Origin: Hyphomicrobiaceae bacterium
GTDB lineage: Bacteria > Pseudomonadota > Alphaproteobacteria > Rhizobiales > Hyphomicrobiaceae
Direction: 5' to 3'
NCBI GenBank assembly: GCA_016793635.1
Contig: JAEUMD010000009.1
Span: forward strand, 183,308-247,307
DNA: 64,000 nt
A program made the position numbers and the translations under genes. The notes beneath the pieces were generated by a model that was given only the letters and a program-made list of their open reading frames with translations, did not search any database and was not told where the DNA came from. Below are positions 7,955-16,726 of the stretch, piece by piece. The stretch's first letter is position 1, and every line of letters starts with the position of its first letter.

Positions 7955-9229
7955 ATGAGCCCAGAGCGCCTCAAAATCCTGTTCGTTTCCCAGATGCCAG
8001 CGAGCCCGCCCCGCTTCGGCGCGCAGGCACGCATTCACGGCCTGATGAGCGATTTGGCACAACGTCACGAACTGACGGCGGTGATGCTGCTCGACGACGA
8101 GTTCGACGCCGACGAATGCCGGCAAGCCATGCAGGCGTACTGTCACGAGGTCGTGCTCGTCGCCAACCCCAACGGCGGCGAGGGTATCGGGAAACGGCTG
8201 TTACAGCTGCAATCGGTAGCGTCGACGAAAAGCTACGAACGGCTTCGCGTCACCGTGCCGGCTCTTCAGCGAGAGCTCGACCGTGTTCTGAAGGCCAAAC
8301 GCTTCGACATCGTCAATCTCGAGTTCCCATTCCTCGCTCACTGCAATCTGCGTCAGGCCCCCGCCGGAGAGCGACCGCCGCGCGTCGTAGTCGATTCCCA
8401 CAACGTCGAGTACGACCTCGCCCGGCAGTATGCGCGCGGTAGCAAGAGCCTCGAGCGGCGTCTCTATTACGGGGCTAACTGGCGCAAACTTCAGCGCGAG
8501 GAGCTGAAAGCCTATCGCGAAGCAGATGGCCTCTGTCTCTGCAGCGTCGCGGACCAGCAGCGCGTCGCGGCCGATGTGGGAGACGTTCGCTCTGTCGTGA
8601 TCCCGAATGCAGCGGACACAGTCTTCTATCAGCCCCGTCCGGGGGACGCACGCCCGGACGGGCGCACCATCGTCTTCTTCGGCCTCCTTTCCTATGTGCC
8701 GAACATCGATGGCGTCATCCACTTCGTCGAGCGCATCTGGCCGCGCATTGCGGCGGCGCATCCCGATGCGCGTTTCAAGGTTATCGGCGGACGCCCCCCG
8801 CAATCGCTACTGGCGCTCGCCGGACCGCGCATCGAGTTCACAGGCTTCGTTCCCGATCTGCGCCCGCATCTCGCGGAAGCAGCAGCCGTCGTTGTTCCGC
8901 TGCGCCTCGGCGGCGGAACGCGACTGAAGATCGTCGAGGCAGCCGCGATGGGCAAGGCGATCGTTTCGACGACGCTCGGCGCGGAAGGCATCGAGGCCGT
9001 GCCAGGGCGCGACCTCTTCCTCGCGGACGAGCCCGATGCGTTCGCGGATGCCGTGAACAGCTTACTCGATGACCAGGCGCTTGCCGCGCGGATTGGCCAG
9101 TCGGCGCGGGCGTTGGCTGTCGAACGCTATTCCTGGAGCGGTGCAGCACGCGCGCTCGAAACGCTCTACCGCGCAATTCTCGATGGCGAGGCCGATCGCG
9201 ACTCTCACACGCGCGAGGCGGCGGAATAG
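7955..9229 (+). CDS. Glycosyltransferase, GT4-like
   Basis: The 424-residue protein has two Rossmann halves of the GT-B fold. The N-terminal half begins LKILFVSQMPASPPRFGAQ and includes VVDSHNVEYD. The C-terminal half has IVFFGLLSYVPNIDGV, a FTGFVPDLRPHLAEA segment and the nucleotide-sugar binding region PLRLGGGTRLKIVEAAAMGK. The family transfers sugars from activated donors with retention of configuration, at the inner face of the inner membrane. Context places it in assembly of the polysaccharide repeat unit. Donor and acceptor are not predictable. The ATG at 7955 starts the family-like N-terminus. Confidence 0.9.
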   Translation: MSPERLKILFVSQMPASPPRFGAQARIHGLMSDLAQRHELTAVMLLDDEFDADECRQAMQAYCHEVVLVANPNGGEGIGKRLLQLQSVASTKSYERLRVTVPALQRELDRVLKAKRFDIVNLEFPFLAHCNLRQAPAGERPPRVVVDSHNVEYDLARQYARGSKSLERRLYYGANWRKLQREELKAYREADGLCLCSVADQQRVAADVGDVRSVVIPNAADTVFYQPRPGDARPDGRTIVFFGLLSYVPNIDGVIHFVERIWPRIAAAHPDARFKVIGGRPPQSLLALAGPRIEFTGFVPDLRPHLAEAAAVVVPLRLGGGTRLKIVEAAAMGKAIVSTTLGAEGIEAVPGRDLFLADEPDAFADAVNSLLDDQALAARIGQSARALAVERYSWSGAARALETLYRAILDGEADRDSHTREAAE

Positions 9230-9278
9230 CAACGGGGCAGATCATACGGGCCCGCCGCCGCCGAAAAATCCAGCAGCA

Positions 9279-10577
9279 CTACTCGCCCGCCACCGGAACC
9301 GATATGGCCTTCTGCTGTTCGCCGCCGCGAGCACGCGGCGCGGACGATAAGTTTGCGGGGATCTGATCTATCGTCGCATGTGCGGAGAAGTGGCGCTTCA
9401 TGTCGAGGAAGCGCTTCTCGAAGTACTCGTAGCTGAGATACGCGATCACAAGCGAAGCTCCCATACCGGCTACCGCCTGCAATGCTATCGCGGCTGTATG
9501 CGAGCCGATCCAGCCGGCCACCACGAGTTCGGTTTTGTTGACGCTGAAATAGTACGAGATGAAGTGGTGGTACACGTAGAGGCCGTAGCTGTACGTGCCG
9601 AGGAACGTCAGCGCGCGACTTGAGAATACCTTCGAGGCTAACGATCGCTCGGGTGCGGTAATCGCCCACAGCAGCAAACATGCAAGCAGCACCTGAATGA
9701 GACCGGCCCTGAAGGCCATCACGTAAACGTCGCCCTGTCCCGCAAAGCGGCTCCATGCGAACGACGCGACGAACAGCCCACCGGCGACCAGTACAACGCG
9801 GGGCATCGCGTGCAAGAGGTACGCGAGCCCGCCTCTCTGGCGAACGATGACCGCCATTGCCGCGCCGAGTGCGAGGCCGTCGAGACGGAACGGCGTCAGC
9901 ACGTAGGTCGTCCACCAGCTCATCCCCGCACTCAGTCCCAGGATGCGACCGGCGAACGCCGCGACCGCGACACCGAGACTGACCGCGATAAGCAGTCGCG
10001 GCCGGCCGACCAGGGCAAAAACGACGAACGGCCAGAACAGATAGAAGTGCTCCTCGATGGCGAGCGACCAGAAGTGTTGCAGATAGGAGAACGACCAATC
10101 GCCCGCGAGCGCGATGTGCACGTTCACGGCGTAGAGCCAAGCCCACGCCTGGCGGTCGAGAAGCGTATCGAGCGTCGGGCCGCGCAACATCGGAACAAGC
10201 GGGGCCACGAGAAAAACGAGGATTAACACGCCGTAATAGAGCGGGAATATGCGGAGCACGCGGCGCATGTAAAAGTTCTGGAAGTACCGCGGACTCTCCC
10301 GAGAATCATAGAGGATGCCCGTAATGAGAAATCCCGACAGCACGAAGAACAGCTCGACGCCATACGAGCCGTAGTTCGTCGCGCGGACAACGATCTGTTC
10401 AAAGGTGTTCGTCGGTTGCACGCCACCGACGAAGTGGAACAGCAGCACCATCAGAACGGCAAGGCCACGCACGCCGTCGAGCGTCGGCAGATGCCGACCG
10501 AGGTCGAGAGGTCGCCCAGCGTCGGGCGCGGCTCCTACGACATCAGATCCATTGGTTTCAAGGCTTTTCGTCGCCAT
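9279..10577 (-). CDS. Acyltransferase 3 family protein (OafA/YrhL type)
   Basis: This is a 432-residue polytopic membrane protein. The family start motif LPTLDGVRGLAVLMVLLFHF carries the catalytic-type histidine in the first membrane helix. FYMRRVLRIFPLYY follows, and about ten hydrophobic segments fill the rest. These enzymes move acyl groups (often O-acetyl) onto surface polysaccharide sugars across the inner membrane. The ATG at 10577 is preferred over one at 10604, because neither has a strong ribosome site but the shorter form fits the family length. It is convergent with the preceding glycosyltransferase gene. Confidence 0.92.
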   Translation of the reverse strand: MATKSLETNGSDVVGAAPDAGRPLDLGRHLPTLDGVRGLAVLMVLLFHFVGGVQPTNTFEQIVVRATNYGSYGVELFFVLSGFLITGILYDSRESPRYFQNFYMRRVLRIFPLYYGVLILVFLVAPLVPMLRGPTLDTLLDRQAWAWLYAVNVHIALAGDWSFSYLQHFWSLAIEEHFYLFWPFVVFALVGRPRLLIAVSLGVAVAAFAGRILGLSAGMSWWTTYVLTPFRLDGLALGAAMAVIVRQRGGLAYLLHAMPRVVLVAGGLFVASFAWSRFAGQGDVYVMAFRAGLIQVLLACLLLWAITAPERSLASKVFSSRALTFLGTYSYGLYVYHHFISYYFSVNKTELVVAGWIGSHTAAIALQAVAGMGASLVIAYLSYEYFEKRFLDMKRHFSAHATIDQIPANLSSAPRARGGEQQKAISVPVAGE

Positions 10578-10742
10578 CCGGCGTATCCTATCGGGTTCGC
10601 GCATTCGACATGGCTGCTGCGCGGATCAATAATCTAGAGTTCAACTCGTACGCCTCGTGCGAACCAACTCGCGACTTGGTTACCCATTGCCGACCGGGTC
10701 GGGCAGACAAGCACCGCACTCTTCCCATCCTGCCGCCGCCGG

Positions 10743-12599
10743 TCACGGTTGAACAAACGGAGTGCCGTTGTCGTGACGCGCCTTTGCCGGAAGTATGCGC
10801 GTCTTCACCGGGCCTATCGGATCGACCCACGGCCATCCGTAGCCACGCCCTGCATCGAAGAATTCCGGCTTGCCGGCGAGATAAAGAGAGGCCGGCAGGT
10901 CGCGCGAAGCGATGCGCTCGTCCCATTGCACCGTGTCGCGTAGAAAATCGAAGTTGGCGTGCCGCAGGGTATCAGATGCCACCTGCGCGTCCGTCGGATA
11001 CGGGGCGACCGGATCCCATCCGAGCAACCAGATGCCGGGTGTTGCATCCGTGAAGTGTGTTTCGTACGCCCAGCCCTTCATCCGGCCCTCAGCCCCGAGC
11101 ACATTGCCCACGAAAGACAGGCCATACGAATATGCCATCGCACCGGCGCAGCGCTTGGGCGCGCTTCCGGATTCGCTTGCATCGTCGATCAATCCACCCG
11201 CCTGGTTGGTGAAAGGCGCGCGAACGCAGCTCATGTGATTGCGGAAGAATGTCAGATCTATGCTGTTGCCATGTGTGCTGTCACTGTCGGCGTTATGCGC
11301 CTCGTTGCCTTCGAACAGAACATGGTGCGAGCCGACCATATGGCTCGCGTTGAGGCCGATCTCGATCCACGCGCTATTCGTGTTGATGTAGGCCATGTCG
11401 ATGTAGTTGTAGCCGACGACCGACCCTGCTCCCGCCGATCGGAATACGAGCAGCTTGTTCGCCCGCAGCGCGATGCCGTTCTCGATGAGGGTTTCCGACG
11501 TTCCCCGTGACAAACTGATAGCGTAACCCGCGCCGCCCGGCTGGGCCCAAGCCGCATCGTGGACATAGAACTCCCGCAGCTCGACCCGGAACGCGCTGTC
11601 GATCGCCACGCCCTCGCCGTGCCAGTTCGTGACATCGACGTTGCGAGCCCACGAGCGCGCGGCCCATTGGAATCGCAAATTGCCATCGTCCCCACCCGTC
11701 AGCTTCAGATCCTCCACGCCGGCGTACGTCACATGCTGGCGCGCATATCGCGACAACTGCGCGGCGTTGCCCGTGCGGTAGGATATGTGGACAGGGGTCG
11801 TAAACGTCACTGTCGTCGCCGATACTTTGGCGACCTCCTTGATCTCCGCCGTGGGCCGGTCCGTGCGTGAGAACCACGAGCCCGCCGCACCCGGTGTCGT
11901 CGGGTACGTTTCCGCGGTGAAATCGTCGGCGTAAGCAACCGGCGGATCGTGCTTCTGCCAGACGACCCGGAAATCCGGTGATGCCCAGACCTTACCGCGC
12001 TTCTGCGGGTCTTTCTGCCAACCCGCGCCAGACGCCTCGTCGAGAAGCACGATCTGTCCGGGAGAAAATCGCGCCGGCTCCCGCACAGCGATTTCGAATG
12101 AGCCCTTCACCGCGTCGGCGGTGAGAGGCGTTGACGCCGCAATGTCACTGGCATGGCCCGTCGCGGCGAACCGTGCGGGACCGATGATGATGACCGGCGC
12201 GGGCTTTACTCCGACCGTCTCCTGCATCGGCTTCGCCCCATCCGTTTTTGCAAGAACAGTCTCGCCGGGCCCTGCGCCGCGCAGCGTTATCCCCTTGTGG
12301 ATGAGCAGAAAGTGCCCGTCGTTGATGAGGAACGTGCCCTTGCTCAGCTGTACGACCTCTCCGTCCGGACAGCGATCGATCGCCGATTGGATGCGCGCAG
12401 CATCATCGAGCATTCCGCCAAGCGGCGACACCCGGGCGCACACCTTTTCACGGACCGGAATACCGCCCGACGGCCTCAATCCAGGGTTCCATGTGGTCGC
12501 CCTGTCGGCCGGCAATATCTGCGCGGAGACGAACGGCGCGGCGGCAACGAACGCCGCCGCGGCGAGCACCACGACCATGGCTGACCGCTGCAGCGACAC
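10743..12599 (-). CDS. Secreted right-handed beta-helix (pectate-lyase-like) protein
   Basis: This protein is predicted at 618 residues from a GTG at 12599, which follows a GGGAG ribosome site and gives a signal peptide (MVVVLAAAAFVAAAPFVSAQ, cut after AQ). The N-terminal part has the glycan-binding pectate-lyase entry motif IQSAIDRCPDGEVVQLSKGT and then ITLRGAGPGETVL. The rest has recurring short beta-strand turns with asparagines (GNEAHN, GYNYIDMAYINTN) typical of parallel beta helices. Such proteins in polysaccharide loci are often lyases, hydrolases or epimerases acting on the cognate polymer in the periplasm. Catalytic residues could not be placed. A longer frame to 12890 overlaps the next gene and is rejected. 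Confidence 0.8.
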   Translation of the reverse strand: MSLQRSAMVVVLAAAAFVAAAPFVSAQILPADRATTWNPGLRPSGGIPVREKVCARVSPLGGMLDDAARIQSAIDRCPDGEVVQLSKGTFLINDGHFLLIHKGITLRGAGPGETVLAKTDGAKPMQETVGVKPAPVIIIGPARFAATGHASDIAASTPLTADAVKGSFEIAVREPARFSPGQIVLLDEASGAGWQKDPQKRGKVWASPDFRVVWQKHDPPVAYADDFTAETYPTTPGAAGSWFSRTDRPTAEIKEVAKVSATTVTFTTPVHISYRTGNAAQLSRYARQHVTYAGVEDLKLTGGDDGNLRFQWAARSWARNVDVTNWHGEGVAIDSAFRVELREFYVHDAAWAQPGGAGYAISLSRGTSETLIENGIALRANKLLVFRSAGAGSVVGYNYIDMAYINTNSAWIEIGLNASHMVGSHHVLFEGNEAHNADSDSTHGNSIDLTFFRNHMSCVRAPFTNQAGGLIDDASESGSAPKRCAGAMAYSYGLSFVGNVLGAEGRMKGWAYETHFTDATPGIWLLGWDPVAPYPTDAQVASDTLRHANFDFLRDTVQWDERIASRDLPASLYLAGKPEFFDAGRGYGWPWVDPIGPVKTRILPAKARHDNGTPFVQP

Positions 12600-12703
12600 G
12601 AGTAACTCCCGTTCTGCGATGGAATATCCGGACCGAACCGTTGCGATCAGCGCGTGTAACTCGCAAGAGACACGCGGCGACATGCGAACCCGCATGTTCC
12701 TCT

Positions 12704-14557
12704 TCAGGAGCCGCCCTCGGTCGGCCGCATCGTCGGTCCGGACGGCGGAGCGCGATAGAAGCGCCGCGATATGATCTCCCGACCGGCCAGCCATAAGAAC
12801 TCGCTGTTGGTGACGAGATAGCGCTTCCAAAGCTTGCGCGGCTCCATGAGTAGGCGCCAGAACCACTCGAAGCCCGACACTTGCACCCAACGCGGCGCGC
12901 GGCGAATGAAGCCGGCGAGCACGTCGAAGCTGCCGCCGACCCCCATGATGAGCGGCACGTCGAGCCGCTCACGGTGCCGCTCGGTCCACGTTTCCTTGAA
13001 GGGGGAGGGCATGCCGATGAACAGCATGTCGGCGCCGCTCTCTCTGATCTCTTCGACGATGGCCTGGTGATCCTGCGGACCAAAATATCCGTCGCGGAAT
13101 CCGGCAATCTTCAGCTTCGGATGGCGCTGGCTCGCACGTTCCACCAGCGTCTCGACAACTTCGCGCCGTGCACCGAGGAAATAGACGCTGAGCCCATTGG
13201 CCTCTGCCGCCACCAGGAGATTAGCCATCAGGTCGATGCCCGCCACACGCTCCGGCATCGCCTGGCCGGACGCCTGCAAGGCCCATACGACCGACATACC
13301 GTCCGCAACCGTCAAATCGGCCGCACGGCCCGCCTTCGCGAGGCTTTCATCACGGCGCATCATGCAAAGGTGCGAGGCATTCGCGGTCATAACAGTGTGC
13401 GAGCTGCGGGGGCCACTGCAGAACTCGATGCACCGCGCTACAGCACTCTCCATCGTTACGACATCGAAGCTCAATCCCATCAGGGAAGCCTTGCGCAGCG
13501 CTGGTTTCACTGCCGGTTGCGCCAGACCTGACGTTGCTGTCGTCGCATGCCGCTTGTGCCAATCCGGTGCCCGTTCCGCCTCGAATTGAGCCGTCGCGGC
13601 ACCCTTGCCCATACGCAGACACGCATACTGGTACGACCTCAAGAAGCCGCGGAACTCCGGGTCGTCATATCGCGGCAATCCCCTCGCCCAGCTCCTCAAG
13701 TAGCCCCACAGCATGGCTATGCTCCCGAACAACGCGGGGTGTGCGGGCAGCCGGTAGGCGGCGACGACAAGATAATAGAGTGGCGCGGTGCCCATGAAGT
13801 ACTGGCCGAATCCCGCTCTCAATCGACCGGTGATGATGTTCTTCTGGCTCGCGCCCTGCGGCCGCAGGTGGATGAAACGCAACGGCTCACTATCGACGCT
13901 TTCGGCGATCCAACCGAGCATGCGCGCCCGATGGCAATCGATGCCATCCCACATCACCTGCCGCACGAATCCGCCGATCTCCTCGAAGCAGGCGACGCGA
14001 TAAAACTTGGTCATCCCGACCGACATCTCGTCGCCACAAACCTCGGCGACCAGCGCACCGGTCGTGGGATGAACGAACCACGGCTTGCCCGACGATGTGC
14101 CGATGCGCGGATTGGCCTCCATGCGTTCCATCAACAGCTCGAAGTAGCGAGCCGGCAGATCGAGGTCCATGTCGAGTTTGCAGACGTAGTCGAAATCGGC
14201 GAGGCGAATACCGTCGAGCCCTGCATAGAAGGCCTCGATGACGCCCGGCCCGACTTTTCGGTGACCGCGATCGACACGCTTGACGACGCGAAGGAAGGGA
14301 AGCTTACGCGCATAGGCCTCGAGGATTTCCGCGGTACCATCGGTGGATCCATCGTCGACGACGATCCAGAGCGCCGGGGGCACCGTTTGCGCGGCGACAC
14401 TATCGAGCGTGCGCCGGAGATATTGGGCTTCGTCCCGGCACGGCGATACGAGCAGGTAGCGGCGCGAGTTCGCTGGAGTCGCCGCTCCGCTGGCTTCGAC
14501 CTCGACCAACTCGAGTGCTTCCGTCGACTTCTGTTCGATGGTTCGGGCTGGCAGCAT
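12704..14557 (-). CDS. Bifunctional glycosyltransferase: GT2 domain fused to WecG/TagA/CpsF (GT26) domain
   Basis: One 617-residue frame holds two glycosyltransferases. Residues about 33-300 form a GT2 (GT-A) domain with LLVSPCRDEAQYL, VVDDGSTDGT (67-76) and the metal-binding DMDLD (129-133). Residues about 355-600 form a WecG/TagA/CpsF domain with TANASHL (391-397), VADGMSVVW (418-425), RVAGIDLM (437-444), FIGMPSPFKE (513-522) and GVGGSFDVLAG (539-549). The ATG at 14557 follows GCGAGGT; upstream in-frame codons are poorly supported. The GT26 family uses UDP-ManNAc or UDP-ManNAcA on a lipid-linked sugar, so WecB in this locus could supply the donor. The fusion suggests two consecutive sugar additions by one protein. 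Confidence 0.9.
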   Translation of the reverse strand: MLPARTIEQKSTEALELVEVEASGAATPANSRRYLLVSPCRDEAQYLRRTLDSVAAQTVPPALWIVVDDGSTDGTAEILEAYARKLPFLRVVKRVDRGHRKVGPGVIEAFYAGLDGIRLADFDYVCKLDMDLDLPARYFELLMERMEANPRIGTSSGKPWFVHPTTGALVAEVCGDEMSVGMTKFYRVACFEEIGGFVRQVMWDGIDCHRARMLGWIAESVDSEPLRFIHLRPQGASQKNIITGRLRAGFGQYFMGTAPLYYLVVAAYRLPAHPALFGSIAMLWGYLRSWARGLPRYDDPEFRGFLRSYQYACLRMGKGAATAQFEAERAPDWHKRHATTATSGLAQPAVKPALRKASLMGLSFDVVTMESAVARCIEFCSGPRSSHTVMTANASHLCMMRRDESLAKAGRAADLTVADGMSVVWALQASGQAMPERVAGIDLMANLLVAAEANGLSVYFLGARREVVETLVERASQRHPKLKIAGFRDGYFGPQDHQAIVEEIRESGADMLFIGMPSPFKETWTERHRERLDVPLIMGVGGSFDVLAGFIRRAPRWVQVSGFEWFWRLLMEPRKLWKRYLVTNSEFLWLAGREIISRRFYRAPPSGPTMRPTEGGS

Positions 14558-14983
14558 GTTCGACCTCGCCGGAGAGCCGGCTACTTCGACCGTCCCGCAA
14601 CGGGACTGCGATGAACCGGACGTTTGCCGTGCTGCAAGCAAGAGCCTGCGGCCGGCCTCGTTGGTGACAGCGCATTGCGGCCCGATGCGCCAATTTGTGC
14701 CACCGGCCGCGACGAGTGCGCTAACGACACGGCAGAATTCAAGTTGCGTGCCGCGCTTCTGCAGGCGGCGTTCGACGAATAGCGGGGAAGGAGGGCTGGT
14801 CCTTAACACTTCGCGCGGACCATTGGCTCGCACGCGGGGTAGTCAGCTCCGTTGGCACGCAACGTGCTCCAACAATGCGACTCCGCGCCGTCATCCGCGT
14901 CCGCGATGCCGGGGTCGCGGTACGTCTACTATTCGAACGCCGCTCACGCGCGAGCGCACGAACCGTCACTGGATCCACACGCG
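14558..14983. other. Divergent region with possible upstream starts for the ligase/polymerase
   Basis: This lies between the leftward fusion glycosyltransferase and the rightward O-antigen ligase. The ligase frame is open back to a TTG at 14852 and has an ATG at 14906, so the true start may lie inside. Nothing else is seen. Confidence 0.4.
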
Positions 14984-16381
14984 ATGCCGAATGCCGGAAA
15001 CCGCGCCCCCGCCCACAACGGCGCCGCGCCTCAGTCGAAGGCGATAGACCTCTATCTGGCGATCCCGCTCGCCGGCGTGATCTTCGCGCTGATCCTGCAG
15101 CCGCTGCTCATTTCGGGTTGCGCGCCGACGGACGCCGAGTGCCTCAACGCCAGCCGGCCCGAGAACAAGATTGTATGGCCACTCCTCGCGCTTTGCGCGT
15201 TCGCGGTCGTAGGGCGCAATTGGCGGCGTGTCGTCATCCCGTCGCATATCGGCTGGCTGCTCGGCTTCCTCGCATTCGCTGGAGCGAGCGTGGCCTGGGC
15301 CTTTCGACCGGAGCTATCGGGAATACGCTATCTTCAGCAGGTGATGATCGTTTCGGCTACCGTCCTTCCGGCGCTCATTCTCACCGGGCGCGGCGATCTG
15401 CTGCGCGGCCTGTTCCTATGCTTCGCACTCGCCTGCGTGCTCAACGTCTTCATGGTGCTCGGCCCGCCGCCGGTCCTCGACGCCAACGCGACGCCGGGCC
15501 ACACGGGTTACTTCTCCGGCAAGAACTACCTCGCAATCTGCGCGGCGGTGGCGCTGCTCCTGTCGTTTCACGAGATCGCGTATACCGGCTTACGCAGGTG
15601 GATGGGCGTCGCGGTCGCCGGCATTGCGCTCGTCCTGCTCGTATTGAGCAACGGCAAGACGGCCATGGGTCTGACGCTCATTGCCCCCGTTCTGGCGACG
15701 GCAGCGTTCGTGCTGCGCAGAACGCTGCGACTTTCAACTCTGGCCGTGCCGTTCGCGATCCTCGCAGCCTACGCTGTTCTTTCGACTGTCCTCGGGTTCG
15801 ACGTCTACAAGCTCTCCTACTACGCCTACGGCGACTCGACGTTCACCGGCCGGCGCTGGATTTGGATCTTCGCAAACGAACAGATCGCCGAACGGCCGTT
15901 TCTCGGATGGGGCTATCAATCGTTCTGGCTGGTGGGTCCCGATGCACCGAGCGTCGTCAAGGCACCCGGTTGGGTCAAGACGATGCCGAACGCGCACAAC
16001 GGCTACCTCGATACCATTCTCGAGATGGGCTATCTCGGCTTCTTCCTGCTGGTGACGTTCGTCGCAACCACGTTGCATGCCGCGGGACGCTTGGTCGATC
16101 GCGATCCCGCGCGCGGCTGGGCGGTACTCACCCTCGCTTTCTTCATCATCATCACCAACGGTCTCGAGAGCATGTGGATGCGCGCTTTCGAGTTCCTCTG
16201 GCTGGTGTTCCTCATCCTGGCAGCGGAAGTTGCCCGCGCTCGCGAGACCGAACCTGTCATCGCCACACAGCCGGTCTCTGCTCCGATGTTCCCCGTCAAG
16301 ACGCACAAGCGCGTCTCGGCCTTGCGGCCAGCCCTCTCTGCTTCCGACCGCACGACACGCACGCGCCCGGCCACCCGTTAA
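14984..16381 (+). CDS. O-antigen ligase/polymerase family membrane protein (Wzy/WaaL)
   Basis: The protein is about 465 residues from the ATG at 14984, with roughly 11 hydrophobic helices. A large periplasmic loop holds TFTGRRWIWIFANEQIAERP and FLGWGYQSFW, followed by MPNAHNGYLDTILEMGYLG. The paired R/W and conserved His in N-A-H-N-G are the hallmarks of the Wzy_C/O-antigen ligase family. These proteins join lipid-linked repeat units or attach glycans to an acceptor on the periplasmic side. Homology alone cannot separate polymerase from ligase; as the only member here, a polymerase role is likely. The hydrophilic tail after the last helix is rich in Thr, Arg and Pro. Confidence 0.88.
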   Translation: MPNAGNRAPAHNGAAPQSKAIDLYLAIPLAGVIFALILQPLLISGCAPTDAECLNASRPENKIVWPLLALCAFAVVGRNWRRVVIPSHIGWLLGFLAFAGASVAWAFRPELSGIRYLQQVMIVSATVLPALILTGRGDLLRGLFLCFALACVLNVFMVLGPPPVLDANATPGHTGYFSGKNYLAICAAVALLLSFHEIAYTGLRRWMGVAVAGIALVLLVLSNGKTAMGLTLIAPVLATAAFVLRRTLRLSTLAVPFAILAAYAVLSTVLGFDVYKLSYYAYGDSTFTGRRWIWIFANEQIAERPFLGWGYQSFWLVGPDAPSVVKAPGWVKTMPNAHNGYLDTILEMGYLGFFLLVTFVATTLHAAGRLVDRDPARGWAVLTLAFFIIITNGLESMWMRAFEFLWLVFLILAAEVARARETEPVIATQPVSAPMFPVKTHKRVSALRPALSASDRTTRTRPATR

Positions 16382-16478
16382 CGTTTGAGTAGGGACCGCC
16401 ACTTACCGTTCGATCGACGAGATGCTCGCACTCTTTGCCTAGCGGCACTCGGGATTGTCGACCGGGAGAGTGATTGCG

Positions 16479-16724
16479 ATGGCTTACGCCCTGCTGGCTT
16501 ATGGACTGATCGCCGCCGCCTCACTCGCGGCCGGTCTCGCCTCGGCACCGCGCCCTCGATCCACTATCATCGTTACGGCCGCGGCGCTCCTTTGGCCTGT
16601 CACGATGTCGGCCGTCGTTGTCCACGCCCTCATGCTTACACACGTGGGAGAAAAGGCGCCGGCAACGGACGTGCGCGCCGCCGCTTCGCATACTGGCGCG
16701 ATGCCCGGGTGGCCCGCTCTCTGA
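16479..16724 (+). CDS. Small two-helix membrane protein (hypothetical)
   Basis: The 81-codon frame starts at an ATG 8 bp after GGGAGAG. It encodes two hydrophobic stretches, YALLAYGLIAAASLAAGLAS and IIVTAAALLWPVTMSAVVVH, with little else. It ends 3 bp before the stop of the convergent amidotransferase gene. No family is recognised. The clean ribosome site and membrane pattern support a real gene, but it is short. Confidence 0.45.
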   Translation: MAYALLAYGLIAAASLAAGLASAPRPRSTIIVTAAALLWPVTMSAVVVHALMLTHVGEKAPATDVRAAASHTGAMPGWPAL

Positions 16725-16726
16725 TT

